The notes under the pieces are model-generated. The model was given only the letters and a program-made list of their open reading frames with translations, did not search any database and was not told the DNA's origin. Both the position numbers and the translations under genes were made by a program. Below are positions 1-14,900 of a DNA stretch of 64,000 bases, one piece after another; the first letter of the stretch is position 1, and each line of letters opens with the position of its first letter. The DNA comes from Gigantopelta aegis (lineage: Eukaryota; Mollusca; Gastropoda; Neomphalida; Peltospiridae), in the NCBI RefSeq assembly GCF_016097555.1, contig NC_054712.1, positions 56,566,914 through 56,630,913 of the forward strand. Reading direction: 5' to 3'.

Positions 1-14
1 CAATGTTCAGAAAA

Positions 15-411
15 AGTTTATTTTATTTAACGACGCCACTGGAGCACATTGATTTTTTATCTTATCATCGGCTATTGGACGTCAAACATATGGTCATTCT
101 AACACTGGGTTTTTTAGAGGAAACCCGCTGGCACCACATATGCTACTCTTTTTACGACAGGCAGCAAGGGATCTTTTATTTGTGCTTCCCACAGGCAGGA
201 TAGCACAAACCATGGCCTTTGTTCAACCAGTTATGGATCACTGGTTGGTGCAAGTGGTTTACACCTACCCATTGAGCCTTGCGGAGCACTCACTCAGGGT
301 TTGGAGTCGGTATCTGGATTAAAAATCCCATGCCTCGACTGGGATCCGAACCCAGTACCTACCAGCCTGTAGACCGATGGCCTAACCACGACGCCACCTA
401 GGCTGGTCAAT
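15..411 (-). mobile_element. tRNA-type SINE, composite copy
   Basis: From the right end on the - strand, a tRNA-like head carries an A-box-like 'gtcgtggttaggcc' and a B-box-like 'gggttcggatcc', then a body with 'gaggaaacccgct' and a tail 'ggtggcgtcgttaaataaa'. The head resembles the second SINE family (see 1978), while the body resembles the main family. Confidence 0.7.
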
Positions 412-617
412 GTTCAGAAATGCATTTCAAATTATTTTAATCTAATTAAAATGTAATATTTTAGTAGTTTTGAGGTGAAATATGAGGACAGCGTGTTTGT
501 ATTTAATTTGGGAGTGATTATTTTGGGGCATATATATCTATTTTGGACACCATGTTTAGCACCTCGACTTTGATGCAATCTAAAGCTCTGATAATTAATG
601 TAGCTTTCTTGTTTCAG

Positions 618-719
618 GATAATATAATGTGTCACAGTTTTGGTCGGATGGTGGAAGTTCTGGATGAGATAAACATAAGAACAATTCCAATGTTTATGCT
701 GTCTGCACTTTGCGTTTCG
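618..719 (+). CDS. Candidate MTBP exon (uncertain)
   Basis: An open stretch of 34 codons lies behind a good acceptor (tttcttgtttcag) and ends at GTTTCG/gtgtat. The peptide contains VEVLDEINIRTIPMFML, which looks like genuine protein. However, its phase does not match the next firm exon at 1583, which needs two bases carried over. Either a small exon between them is missed, a different donor is used, or the stretch is not coding. Confidence 0.4.
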
Positions 720-3700
720 GTGTATCCTTGACGAAACTTAACATTTAATCATGATATACTAGTGACCTTAAATTTTAGGATAGATCGGTGACCTGTCGCA
801 TATTAAATAATTGTTTAAAAATTAGCTTTGCTTGTCATAAAGAACTAGATTTTTTAAATGATAGAAATGTTGGAAGTGTTGTTAAATTTGGTGTGTAAAT
901 ATTTGTGTAATTATATGTACCGGTATAATATGTCTGGTCTGATGTATTATTTAACAATGGCACATTGGATCATTCAGTGGCAAAAAAATAAAAATCCATC
1001 CCAATTATGATTAAATTGCGCTGGTTTTCTTGATCTCAAACATGGGACCCCACTGAAATACCCTGGATAAAGCCCTGGTGGTATGTGCTGTCCTGTCTGG
1101 TAAAATGAATATAAACAATTCCTTGCTGTTTTTCTGTAGGAGTAGCCTGTAGGGCGGGATGTAGCCCAGTGGTAGAGCGCTCGCTTGATGTGCGGTCGGT
1201 TTGGGATCGATCACCGTCGATGGGCCCATTGGACTTTTTCATTCCAGCCAGTACACCACAACTGATATACCAAAAGTCATGGTATGTGCTGTCCTGTCTG
1301 TGCGATGGTGCATAAAAAGATCCCTTCCGACTAATGGAAAAAAATAGCGGGTTTCCTCTAAGACTATATGTTAAAATTACCAAATGTTTGACATCCAATA
1401 GCCGATGATTAATAAATCATTGTCCTCTAGTGGTATTGTTAAACGAAACAAACTTTAACTTTAACTTTGAGTAGCCTGTGTGGCGGATGTAGGTCTTCTT
1501 TTTTCCTCTTTCAATATTGTTCAAGCTGTTTTTAATTTAAACTGTGTGCTGTGTGATTACTGTTGTTATTCCTGACCGTCAGACATCTGGAAAATGACCA
1601 TCCTCATTCTAAACAGTTCGTCCAGTATGTGAATAGTCTTGACAAGGTTAGTAGTTACAGTATATTAAATGAGCTTCTATTTCTTATCTAGTTTATGTTC
1701 CGAGTGAAATAATTTTCAATTGTCATGAGCTTTATTGAGTGACAATGAAAATTATTTCACGAGGGACATAATCAGGATATGAAATGGTAGCGAGTTTAAT
1801 ATCCTATTTATAACTGTAACTTACAGTGTTAGGTAGTAGTGCATCAACTGATGACGTCAAAAGTGTTACGTCCCACTTGGCGTTCTAGTGGGACATATCA
1901 CTTTGATATGTACCAAGATATTTTTAACCATATGGGTAATAATTAATAATACTCCATATTAGTGTGATTGGAAACCACCAACCTTGGTGGTGTCGTGGTT
2001 AAGCTGTTGGACACAAGGCTGGTAGGTACTGGGTTCAGAGCCACCCAGAGCGAGTTTTAATGACTCACTGGGTGGGTAGATGTAAGACCCCTACACCGAC
2101 TTCTCTATCACTATCAACTAACCTACTGTCCTGGACAGACAGCCCAGATAGTGAGGTGTATACCCAGGACAGCGTGCTTGAACCTTAATTGGATATAAGC
2201 ATGAAAATAAGTTAAAATAAATAAATTGGAAAAATATTTTAAAGGACTAACCTGAGTTTGTAGCCTTTGTAACATGTTTTCTGTCAGTATTACCTTTGTA
2301 TTGCCTTTGTATTGCCATGACAAAGTTGAAATGTGGGACACGTGCTGCTTTTTTACAATGGCAGTGATGGCATCAACATGGGTTCGTAGCCGTCTTTAAC
2401 TTCATTGAAAGTCTTTGAATTTGAAAAAATGATTTTTAGGTCTTTAAAAGTCTTTGAATTGTAATAAAAGTCTTTAAAAGTCTTTAAATTCTCACAAATC
2501 ATAGCCAAAGCAATGATGATATCTTTTACAGCTGCATGCATTTGATATTTTCCAGTTACAAGGTTTAATCTGTCATGATGTATGTAAAACAGCTAAATTT
2601 TTTGCCATGGACAGCAACGTAAACAAACTGATTTGGTATTTTTTTTATTGTTTTTGACTGTTGTGTAAAAGTCTTTGAAGTCATTGAAAATGGCAGGTAA
2701 AAGTCTTTGAAAGTCTTTTAATTTTGAAGTTACCAGTGCATGCCACTGATAAAACCATTTATTTTATTACAAATCAAGCATTTTGTTTAGTTGTGCATGA
2801 TGTGACAAAATATCATTTCAAAGAATAGTATTAACAGTCTTAAACCAAAACCTTTCAGCTGATTCTTTGACATGAATTACAGCTCGTATTCTATTTCACT
2901 TTACATATAACGTCGCTGGTAAAACTCAGTTTGTGACAGTAAAACCAGCATTAACGTCTGTAAATGGTGAAAAACAAGAACAATGTATACATTTACTTAC
3001 ATACATTTTGCTTTGTGATAAATAATTGTCTGAAATTTCAGCTTGGACTCCTAGCTCGGATTGCGGTGTATCAGCCCGACTCGATTCCAAAATGTGCTGA
3101 CAAGATGTTGAGTACATCCTGCTGGAAGGGAGGCATTATGGCTGATATTTCCAACATTCAAGGTTAGAATAGTTTGGGGGTTTTCAGTTTCGCTAATGAC
3201 ATCAAATAATAGTTTCTGGCACGAGTCTTTTTGTCTAAAAAACAAATCAATTGTTGGAACAAGATTTAGCGATCTCCAAGGATTGGTTTTTCTTGAGACA
3301 AGTGTCAAAAAAAAAAAATCTACAAAAGGACGAGTGCCATACATATTTATACTTACATTTTTAATACAGTTGTAAAATTCACTGCATTTTATTTTTGTAC
3401 CATGACATCAAGACCCTGCTCACAGCTGATATATATGACGTCACAAGGAGGAATGCATGCAGTGTTACATACTACCTGACATCACATACCACCTTTGATA
3501 ATGAAATGATGTAATGAACAGGTAGCAACGGCAGTCTACCTCCTAAACAACGAGACCACTCAACTGAGCTACCATGGGTCATAAGATTGATTTTTGATCA
3601 AGTATTTAGTGTTTATTCTGTCATAACCAGTTCCACATAACTAGTACTTCAAATGTGCTCTAGTGGTGTGGTTAAACAAAACAAACTTTACTTTAAAATA

Positions 3701-6700
3701 ACCATGCTTAAGTCGGAATTCTCAATGACAATCAACATTGCTTTAAGATAACCATGCTTACGTCGGAATTCTCAATGACAATCAACATTGCTTTAAGATA
3801 ACATTGCTTTAAGATAACCATGCTAAGTCGGAATTCTCAATGACAATCAACATTGCTTTAAAATAACCATGCTTACGTCGGAATTCTCAATGACAATCAA
3901 CATTGCTTTACGATAACCATGCTTAAGTCGGAATTCTCAATGACAATCAACATTGCTTTACGATAACCATGCTTAAGTCGGAATTCTCAATGACAATCAA
4001 CATTGCTTTAAGATAACCATGCTAAGTCGGAATTCTCAATGACAATCAACATTGCTTTACGATAACCATGCTTAAGTCGGAATTCTCAATGACAATCAAC
4101 ATTACTTTAAAATAACCATGCTTATGTCGGAATTCTCAATGACAATCAACATTGCTTTACGATAACCATGCTTAAGTCGGAATTCTCAATGACAATCAAC
4201 ATTGCTTTAAAATAACCATGCTTACGTCGGAATTCTCAATGACAATCAACATTGCTTTAAGATAACCATGCTTAAGTCGGAATTCTCAATGACAATCAAC
4301 ATTACTTTAAAATAACCATGCTTACGTCGGAATTCTCAATGACAATCAACATTGCTTTAAGATAACCATGCTAAGTCGGAATTCTCAATGACAATCAACA
4401 TTGCTTTAAGATAACCATGCTTAAGTCAAAATTCTCAATGACAATCAACATTGCTTTAAGATAACCATGCTTATGTCGGAATTCTCAATGACAATCAACA
4501 TTGCTTTAAGATAACCATGCTAAGTCGGAATTCTCAATGACAATCAACATTGCTTTAAAATAACCATGCTTACGTCGGAATTCTCAATGACAATCAACAT
4601 TGCTTTAAGATAACCATGCTAAGTCGGAATTCTCAATGACAATCAACATTGCTTTAAGATAACCATGCTTAAGTCGAAATTCTCAATGACAATCAACATT
4701 GCTTTAAAATAACCATGCTTACGTCGAAATTCTCAATGACAATCAACATTGCTTTAAGATAACCATGCTTAAGTCGAAATTCTCAATGACAATCAACATT
4801 GCTTTAAAATAACCATGCTTAAGTCGAAATTCTCAATGACAATCAACATTGCTTTAAAATAACCATGCTTACGTCGAAATTCTCAATGACAATCAACATT
4901 GCTTTAAGATAACCATGCTTAAGTCGAAATTCTCAATGACAATCAACATTGCCACTGTGAAAAGCTGTTGCAAAATTTGTCTGCAATGGTATTTTTATCA
5001 GTTAAAGTTAAAGTTTGTTTGTTTAACGACACCACTAGAGCACATTGATTTATTAATCAGCAGCTATTGGATATCAAACATTTGGCAATTTTGACATATA
5101 GTCTTAGAAAGGAAACCTGCTACATTTTTCCATTAGTAGCAAGGAATCTTTTATATGCACCATCCCACAGACAGGATAGCACATACCACGGCCTTTGATA
5201 TACCAGTCGTGATGCACTGGTTGGAATGAGAAATAGCCCAATGGTCCCACCGACGGGGATCAATCTCAAACTGACCACACATCCAAGCAAGCGCTTTATA
5301 TACTGCTGGGCTGCGTCCCGCCCCTCATTTGTATCAGTATCAAGTGTGTACTTTGTTATTATTTGTAGTAAAAAGCTGGGTATTCCGGGTTTTAAATGAG
5401 TGTCATGTTCCTGTGAAACAATAAACAGAAGTATTACTACTACTACAAATGGTTAAGAATGTGCTCGGGTGTTATAGAAAAATACTCCTGTCTTTTGTTT
5501 TACAGAGGTTGACGAAGAGATTCTTCCACAAGCCAAATACGTCCATCTTCTGTTGATGAAACACGCTGAAACAGATGTCCGTTGTCTCAAAGCTGTTGTG
5601 ATTACAAACCCAGAAGACATAAATGCTGAAATGTTCAGATTTAGCCGAACTCGTCGTGTGTTATCCGATCACTGCAAAGTTAAGGGAAACATGAACTTTG
5701 ACCTCAGCAAGTTTATTAAGACTTTACCACAGCTGAGTGATGTGATGCTACAAGAGATGCACCATTCACTGATTAAACTGCAGGTGGATGAGCTGAAAGA
5801 ATGGCTGGGTAAACATATTTCTTTTCAACATCACCTGTCCTCAAACTAGTGCATATTACCCTAAGGATACAACAGCCAATGGGATGGCCTAAGATTCTTC
5901 TACTGCGTATCTCTTCCTGTCCCGGTCACGTGACTGTAATTTCCTTCTTTTTCCTTCTCTCTTATGGTTTGGACGTCCTGGGTTTTGCTCCGTTGTAATC
6001 TGAGTAATCTATCCTTTTTACTTTTACAATTCACTGATTAAACTGCAGGTGGATGAGCTGAAAGAATGGCTGGGTAAACATAGTTTAGACTTCTCCTGAC
6101 AATATACTGTAGATCCTGAAATTAATGCGATCATAATATTAATCGGAAAATGTCAGTTTGTGTTATTCGCATTAATAATATTATGCATTTTAGTTCTGTT
6201 TTGTATATGTGTCCCACATTATTAAACCATACCCCCCCAAAAAAAAAAAAAAAAAAAAATCCCACAAAACAAACATTCTAATATATTTATAAAACAAAAC
6301 TAAAATAATTCATTGTAGGCAAGTGTCTTGGAGCTTCCAACGTCGTTACCGGCAACTGCTCCACAACTCAGTTGCCCGGCAACAGAATCAGAAACCTGCA
6401 GCGAGTGCAACAATATTTCTCCAAATATTTCAACCTATAACTATAGATCTCCCTGTAACGGGTAGCTTTCTACCCAAGTGGCTTGGCTTTAGAAGTATTC
6501 AGGGAACAAGATCATATATATATATTTCCTATTAATCAACGTAAAATTCACTAGAAAGACAACAACACAAGTTTACTTTCAAATATGTATTATAAAATAC
6601 CAGGTAAGCGTTATAATACTTACATGGCCTGTTACAACCGGTGTCACACCACCTCTAGGCTGAGCACCACACATTAAACTTGATCACTTGGCAATTAGGG

Positions 6701-7177
6701 ATATAGTTACCCCTCGCAGTTAAAACAGTAACCAACCTTAGAATAATGAATTATTATCCTCAGTCTTCCCAACATACAATATTCCAATAACCTACTAGGG
6801 ACTAGGATTACCAGTTATAGATATTATAACTATTCATAAATTTTGGGTAAGAGACACCTACAGTTTACTTTAGTCATTCTGACTTTAGATTACCAGCTGT
6901 CCTTCCCACACTAATACTATTCCAATAACCTACAGCTGACCAAGTCATGAGACTAGGATTACCAGTTATAGATATTATAACTATTCATAAATTTTGGGTA
7001 AGCGATGCCTACAGTTTACTTTAGTTGGTCTGACTTAGATTACCAGCTGTCCTTCCCACACTAAGCATAACAAGATTACACATAATTATATACTTGAATG
7101 CCACATATACCTTTCAGTTACAACAGAGCAGTAAAATATAGTTACCTGTGTCAACTAGACTAATAAAGTTCGCCCAG

Positions 7178-7236
<59 letters not shown>

Positions 7237-8882
7237 TCATTGATACGATCTCTATTTTTAGAAAAGTTAAAAGCTAACGGTGAGTCGACAGTGTTGTCAA
7301 AACACCAGCTGTTTGAGTTTCTAAACGACATTCAGGAGGAGTTTCTGTCTGCAGTGTTGAAGGATTGTCCACTGGTCGAGTCGACTGTTACCCTGGAGAC
7401 TGATCTACAACTTCCATCGCCAGTCTTGGGTTTGTTTGTTTGTTTTGTTTGAAGTTTGTTTTGTTTAACAACACCTCTAGAGCACATCAATTTGTTAATC
7501 ATCGGCTATTGGATGTCAAACATTTGGTCATTTTGACATATAATCTTAGAGAGGAAACCCACTAAATTGGTTCTGTTAGTAGCAAGGGAACTTTTACATG
7601 CACTATCCCACAGACAGGATAGCACATACCACGGCCTTTGATACACTGGTGCACTGGCTGGAACATATTGCAAATATATATATACAAACATTTTGAGTTG
7701 TTCATCCATAAACCAAAGCATAGTCTCATTTAGCTGGTAGCATACCACATTTACAGTTGTTATTTAAGGTCAACGTTGGATATGTTATATTTATTGTGTA
7801 TGAAGCCAAAACAAGGCTGCAAAGAGTGACTGTCGTCGACCTTGATTATGACAAGCGATTTCAAACCGTTAAGATATTTAAATACTCTACTACTTGTAAT
7901 CATCAATGGATGATTTGGAAAGGCATTTCCTTATTTAAATTTCCTAAACTGAATTATGTATTAAGCTGCTACACAAAATACAGCACAGGGAATTGTGGTG
8001 TGTATGTTTAATGTCACTAGGTTTCTTGTTTTACGATCTAGGCCCAAGTGTTCAACCCCTGCAATTAAAGAAAACATCCACGGCAAAAAACAAGCAGTTG
8101 AAAATATTTTTTTAACATAGTCCGCAGCAACAAAAAAGTGTTTTGGAGAACTAAAAACTCCACGGGATTGCCGGTTGCCGTTGCCCGCAACTGCAGGGGT
8201 TGAGTATTGCAATATAGTTAACACTTTAAAGGACATTACATTACCTACATGTTTCATCTCAGTCCTGTGTTTCTGTGTTTGTGTGTCCAATTTGTTTTCA
8301 CAATGCTGTGAGATATTGAACAGAGATTTTGTGTATAGCTTTATCAAGTACTGATACAGAACAAGTTTAACTTTCATGGCTATTTATCCATTTTATTCCA
8401 CAGAACTTTATGGCCCTTGAACTTTGGAGATAAGAAAATCTGACATGTGTAAGAAAATCAGACATGTATAGTTTTAACAATACTCTTAGAATGCATATTT
8501 ATTACTTTATGTTGTGTGTTTAGATTTTGACGTGGATCCTGCAGAATGGCCAGAGAGGTTGGCGTTACAGTACCGAGAGAATCAGAAACGAACGCTACGT
8601 CGCTTTCAGTCTTCCGACAGTGTGGCGCTCTCCTCACCGATACACCCAGATGAAGGTAAGACTCATATCTAGTTATGGCCCTACCACAACCAAGCAACAT
8701 TTTTCTGGCCTCACTTTGGTTTTGCACACATGACCACATGACAAAATCTTGTTGTTCTACTGTTGTGTTGACTAACACTGTAGCTTGTTGCATATGTGTG
8801 TACTGGTCTCATGGTATATATTCTTGAGCAAAATAAATGAGTGCAATATAAATAGAAAGCGAAAACAGCGTATGTAAAGTTC

Positions 8883-8946
<64 letters not shown>

Positions 8947-11900
8947 TGTATATATATATATATATTGATATCATCTGTATTTTACTGTGTGTTGTCCAAA
9001 GTAGAATATTGGTACAATTAAAATGAATTGAATAAGAAAGAAATTCTAAGATTTTAGGTTTTTTGTTTGTTTTTTCAGCTTCGACTCTGGTTGATGCTTC
9101 TGATTTTCTGCGATGTTTTCATCCGGATGGTAACGCTGCCATTGACAAACTGTCACCAGTGAGGCAGGTAGGTGGAAGCGTCCTGTTTTCGTGTTAAATC
9201 ATGTCCCTTCAGACTTGCTTAATTTTTGTGGTAATCCTGTTAGAAAATATCAATATATCAAATCGATCCCAGTCAGTGGTCTCATTGGGCTATTTATCGT
9301 CAAAGCCAGTGCACCACGACTGGTATATCAAAGGCTGTGGTATGTGCTATCCTGTCTGTCGGATGGTGCATATAAAAGCTACTAATGGAAAAATGTAGCG
9401 GGGTTTTATTTAACGACGCACTCAGCACGTTTTTATTTTTGGTTATATGGAGTCGGACATGGTGAAGGACCACACAGATATAGAGAGGGGAAACCTGCTG
9501 TCGCCACTTTATGGACTACTCTTTTCGATTAGCAGCAAGGGATCTTTTAGATGCACAATCCCACAGACCAGATAGTACATACCACGGCCTTTGTTACACC
9601 ACTTGTGCAGCACTGGCGGGAACGAGAAATAGCCCAATGGGGCCACCGACGGGGATGGATCCTAAACCGACCGCACATCAAGCAAGCACTTTACCACTGG
9701 GCCCCCTCAACTGGTAGAGTGCTCACCTCAGGTGTTCGGGTCATTAGATGAAACCTCCTTGGTGGATCCATTCTCGGATTGTTGTTTTGTTACCACTGGG
9801 CCCCCTCGATTGGTAGAGTGCTCACCTCAGGTGTTTGGGTCATTAGATGAAACCTCCTTGGTGGATCCATTCTCGGATTGTTTTTTTTTTACCACTGGGC
9901 CCCCTCGATTGGTAGAGTGCTCACCTCAGGTGTTCGGGTCATTAGATGAAACCTCCTTGGTGGATCCATTCTCGGATTGTAGTTTTTTTACCACTGGGCT
10001 ACGTCCCGCCCCCTCGATTGGTAGAGTGCTCACCTCAGGTGTTCGGGTCATTAGATGAAACCTCCTTGGTGGATCCATTCTCGGATTGTTGTTTTTTTAC
10101 CACTGGGCCCCCTCGATTGGTAGAGTGCTCACCTCAGGTGTTCGGGTCATTAGATGAAACCTCCTTGGTGGATCCCTTCTCGGATTGTTGTTTTTTTACC
10201 ACTGGGCCCCCTCGATTGGTAGAGTGCTCACCTCAGGTGTTTGGGTCATTAGATGAAACCTCCTTGGTGGATCCCTTCTCGGATTGTTGTTTTTTTACCA
10301 CTGGGCCCCCTCGATTGGTAGAGTGCTCACCTCAGGTGTTCGGGTCATTAGATGAAACCTCCTTGGTGGATCCATTCTCGGATTGTTGTTTTTTTTTACC
10401 ACTGGGCCCCCTCGATTGGTAGAGTGCTCACCTCAGGTGTTCGGGTCATTAGATGAAACCTCCTTGGTGGATCCATTCTCGGATTGTTGTTTTGTTACCA
10501 CTGGGCCCCCTCGATTGGTAGAGTGCTCACCTCAGGTGTTCGGGTCATTAGATGAAACCTCCTTGGTGGATCCATTCTCGGATTGTTTTTTTTTTACCAC
10601 TGGGCCCCTCGATTGGTAGAGTGCTCACCTCAGGTGTTCGGGTCATTAGATGAAACCTCCTTGGTGGATCCCTTCTCGGATTGTTGTTTTTTTACCACTG
10701 GGCCCCCTCGATTGGTAGAGTGCTCACCTCAGTGTTCGGGTCATTAGATGAAACCTCCTTGGTGGATCCCTTCTCGGATTGTTGTTTTTTTACCACTGGG
10801 CCCCCTCGATTGGTAGAGTGCTCACCTCAGGTGTTCGGGTCATTAGATGAAACCTCCTTGGTGGATCCATTCTCGGATTGTTGTTTTTTTACCACTGGGC
10901 CCCCTCGATTGGTAGAGTGCTCACCTCAGGTGTTCGGGTCATTAGATGAAACCTCCTTGGTGGATCCATTCTCGGATTGTTGTTTTTTTACCACTGGGCC
11001 CCCTCGATTGGTAGAGTGCTCACCTCAGGTGTTCGGGTCATTAGATGAAACCTCCTTGGTGGATCCATTCTCGGATTGTTGTTTTTTTACCACTGGGCCC
11101 CCTCGATTGGTAGAGTGCTCACCTCAGGTGTTCGGGTCATTAGATGAAACCTCCTTGGTGGATCCATTCTCGGATTGTTGTTTTTTTACCACTGGGCCCC
11201 CTCGATTGGTAGAGTGCTCACCTCAGGTGTTCGGGTCATTAGATGAAACCTCCTTGGTGGATCCATTCTCGGATTGTTGTTTTTTTACCACTGGGCCCCC
11301 TCGATTGGTAGAGTGCTCACCTCAGGTGTTCGGGTCATTAGATGAAACCTCCTTGGTGGATCCATTCTTGGATTGTTGTTTTTTTACCACTGGGCCCCCT
11401 CGATTGGTAGAGTGCTCACCTCAGGTGTTCGGGTCATTAGATGAAACCTCCTTGGTGGATCCATTCTCGGATTGTTGTTTTTTTACCACTGGGCCCCCTC
11501 GATTGGTAGAGTGCTCACCTCAGGTGTTCGGGTCATTAGATGAAACCTCCTTGGTGGATCCATTCTCGGATTGTTGTTTTTTTACCACTGGGCCCCCTCG
11601 ATTGGTAGAGTGCTCACCTCAGGTGTTCGGGTCATTAGATGAAACCTCCTTGGTGGATCCATTCTCGGATTGTTGTTTTTTTACCACTGGGCCCCCTCGA
11701 TTGGTAGAGTGCTCACCTCAGGTGTTCGGGTCATTAGATGAAACCTCCTTGGTGGATCCATTCTTGGATTGTTATTTTTTTACCACTGGGCCCCCTCGAT
11801 TGGTAGAGTGCTCACCTCAGGTGTTCGGGTCATTAGATGAAACCTCCTTGGTGGATCCATTCTCGGATTGTTGTTTTTTTACCACTGGGCCCCCTCGATT

Positions 11901-14900
11901 GGTAGAGTGCTCACCTCAGGTGTTCGGGTCATTAGATGAAACCTCCTTGGTGGATCCATTCTCGGATTGTTGTTTTTTTACCACTGGGCCCCCTCGATTG
12001 GTAGAGTGCTCACCTCAGGTGTTCGGGTCATTAGATGAAACCTCCTTGGTGGATCCATTCTCGGATTGTTGTTTTTTTTACCACTGGGCCCCCTCGATTG
12101 GTAGAGTGCTCACCTCAGGTGTTCGGGTCATTAGATGAAACCTCCTTGGTGGATCCATTCTCGGATTGTTGTTTTTTTACCACTGGGCCCCCTCGATTGG
12201 TAGAGTGCTCACCTCAGGTGTTCGGGTCATTAGATGAAACCTCCTTGGTGGATCCATTCTCGGATTGTTGTTTTTTTACCACTGGGCCCCCTCGATTGGT
12301 AGAGTGCTCACCTCAGGTGTTCGGGTCATTAGATGAAACCTCCTTGGTGGATCCATTCTCGGATTGTTGTTTTTTTACCACTGGGCCCCCTCGATTGGTA
12401 GAGTGCTCACCTCAGGTGTTCGGGTCATTAGATGAAACCTCCTTGGTGGATCCATTCTCGGATTGTTTTTTTTTTACCACTGGGCCCCCTTGATTGGTAG
12501 AGTGCTCACCTCAGGTGTTCGGGTCATTAGATGAAACCTCCTTGGTGGATCCATTCTCGGATTGTAGTTTTTTTACCACTGGGCCCCCTCGATTGGTAGA
12601 ATGCTCACCTCAGGTGTTCGGGTCATTAGATGAAACCTCCTTGGTGGATCCATTCTCGGATTGTTTTTTTTTTACCACTGGGCCCCCTCAACTGGTAGAG
12701 TGCTCACCTCAGGTGTTCGGGTCATTAGATGAAACCTCCTTGGTGGATCCATTCTCGGATTGTTGTTTTGTTACCACTGGGCCCCCTCGATTGGTAGAGT
12801 GCTCACCTCAGGTGTTCGGGTCATTAGATGAAACCTCCTTGGTGGATCCATTCTCGGATTGTTTTTTTTTTACCACTGGGCCCCCTCAACTGGTAGAGTG
12901 CTCACCTCAGGTGTTCGGGTCATTAGATGAAACCTCCTTGGTGGATCCATTCTCGGAGTGTTTTTTTTTTTACCCCATCCCAATCAGTGCCCCACATCTG
13001 ATATATCAAAAGCTGTTCGCTTGATGCGTGGTTGGTTTGGGATCAATCCCCGTTGGTGGGCCCATTGGGCTATTTCTCGCTCCAGCCAGTGCACCATCAC
13101 TGGTATATCAAAGGATTTGGTAGCCGTGGTATGTGATATCCTCTCTGTGGGATGGTACATATAAAAGATCCCTTGCTGCTAATTTAAAATAGTAGCCAAT
13201 GAAGTGGCGACAGCGGGTTTCCTCTCAGTATCTGTGTGGTCCTTAACCATATGTCTGACACAATATAACCTTAAATAAAATGTGCTGAGTGCGTCGTTAA
13301 ATACAATATTTCCTTCCTAATAGAAAAGTGTAGTGGTTTTTCTCTGAAACCAGTGTGTTAGAATTAATAAATATTTGACATCCAATAGCTAGTGATTAGT
13401 ACATCAATGTGCCCTAGTGATGCTAAACAAAACAAACTTTTAACTTTAAGATCGCAGTTTTTCCTGTTGTTAATAAACCTGTTGTCGTGTTTCATTTTAC
13501 AGCAGTCAAGCTGTAGGTTCAAGAAGGTATCAAACAAGAGTGATGCCAGCTTAAAGTGGCCCGACTGTAAAGACTGTCAGTATCACGGCATTTAGTAAGT
13601 CATTCTGTGATGTTGTATTGTTAGCCCCAGTATCACAGCATTTAGTAAGTCATTCTGTGATGTTGTATTGTTAGCCCCAGTATCACGGCATTTAGTAAGT
13701 CATTCTGTGATGTTGTATTGTTAGTCCCAGTATCACGGCATTTAGTAAGTCATTCTGTGATGTTGTATTGTTAGTCCCAGTATCACGGCATTTAGTAAGT
13801 CATTCTGTGATGTTATATTGTTAGTCCCTACCGTTCAGCCCAGTAGCCAGTTATTAAAGGGACAGACGTTAGTTTCAAACCCGTCAAAATAAACACTAAG
13901 TTTAGTTAATCTACAGACCTGTAACACATTTGGATAAAGTTACATTTGAGTGAAACAGTAGTCTGTGACTTTGAAATGGTGAAATACCCTCTAAAAATAG
14001 ACTAAAAATCAACTCCATAGCTGTTACTTCTTAGACGCACTTGCGTTTTTAAAAGTATGAGAAATACATTTTGTGATATTAGTAACACCAGTATGACCAA
14101 AATCACTTCGGATGTACAGAAATGAATAATATAAACAATAACTTGCAAGTAAAGTATGATTTGTGTTGTCAAAAACTGCTCTAATAGTAAAAAATATGCC
14201 TTAGTGTTTAAAAACTAGGGTATGTCCCTGTAATAAAATAAAGTGCTCTAATGGTGGTGTTAAAGCCGTAGATACCGTGTGTATTAGTTTCAGCTAGGTT
14301 TGCTTGATCTAGAAACCTGTAACACATCTGTAGAACATTACAATAAAATAAAGTGCTCTAATGGTGGTGTTAAAGCCGTAGATACCTTGTGTATTAGTTT
14401 CAGCTAGGTTTGCTTGATCTAGAAACCTGTAACACATCTGTAGAACATTACAATAAAATAAAGTGCTCTAATGGTGGTAGAACATTACAATAAAATAAAG
14501 TGCTCTAATGGTGGTTAAAGCCGTAGATACCGTGTGTATTAGTTTCAGCTAGGTTTGCTTGATCTAGAAACCTGTAACACATCTGTAGAACATTACAATA
14601 AAATAAAGTGCTCTAATGGTGGTGTTAAAGCCGTAGATACCGTGTGTATTAGTTTCAGCTAGGTTTGCTTGATCTAGAAACCTGTAACACATCTGTAGAA
14701 CATTACAATAAAATAAAGTGCTCTAATGGTGGTGTTAAAGCCGTAGATACCGTGTGTATTAGTTTCAGCTAGGTTTGCTTGATCTAGAAACCTGTAACAC
14801 ATCTGTAGAACATTACAATAAAATAAAGTGCTCTAATGGTGGTGTTAAAGCCGTAGATACCGTGTGTATTAGTTTCAGCTAGGTTTGCTTGATCTAGAAA

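Noticed and set aside
3645..4950. CRISPR array
   Set aside because: Regular spacing, but the whole 50-bp unit repeats with no unique spacers, and the DNA is animal.
7961..8377. 138-codon - strand open frame
   Set aside because: No domain or splice context; antisense within an MTBP intron.
10681..12138. Open frame of 485 codons with perfect 33-residue repeats
   Set aside because: The unit is 99 bp, a multiple of three, so any open unit stays open. The T-run changes length between units and shifts the frame, and the sequence is SINE-head DNA in an intron. No start context or codon signal supports a protein.
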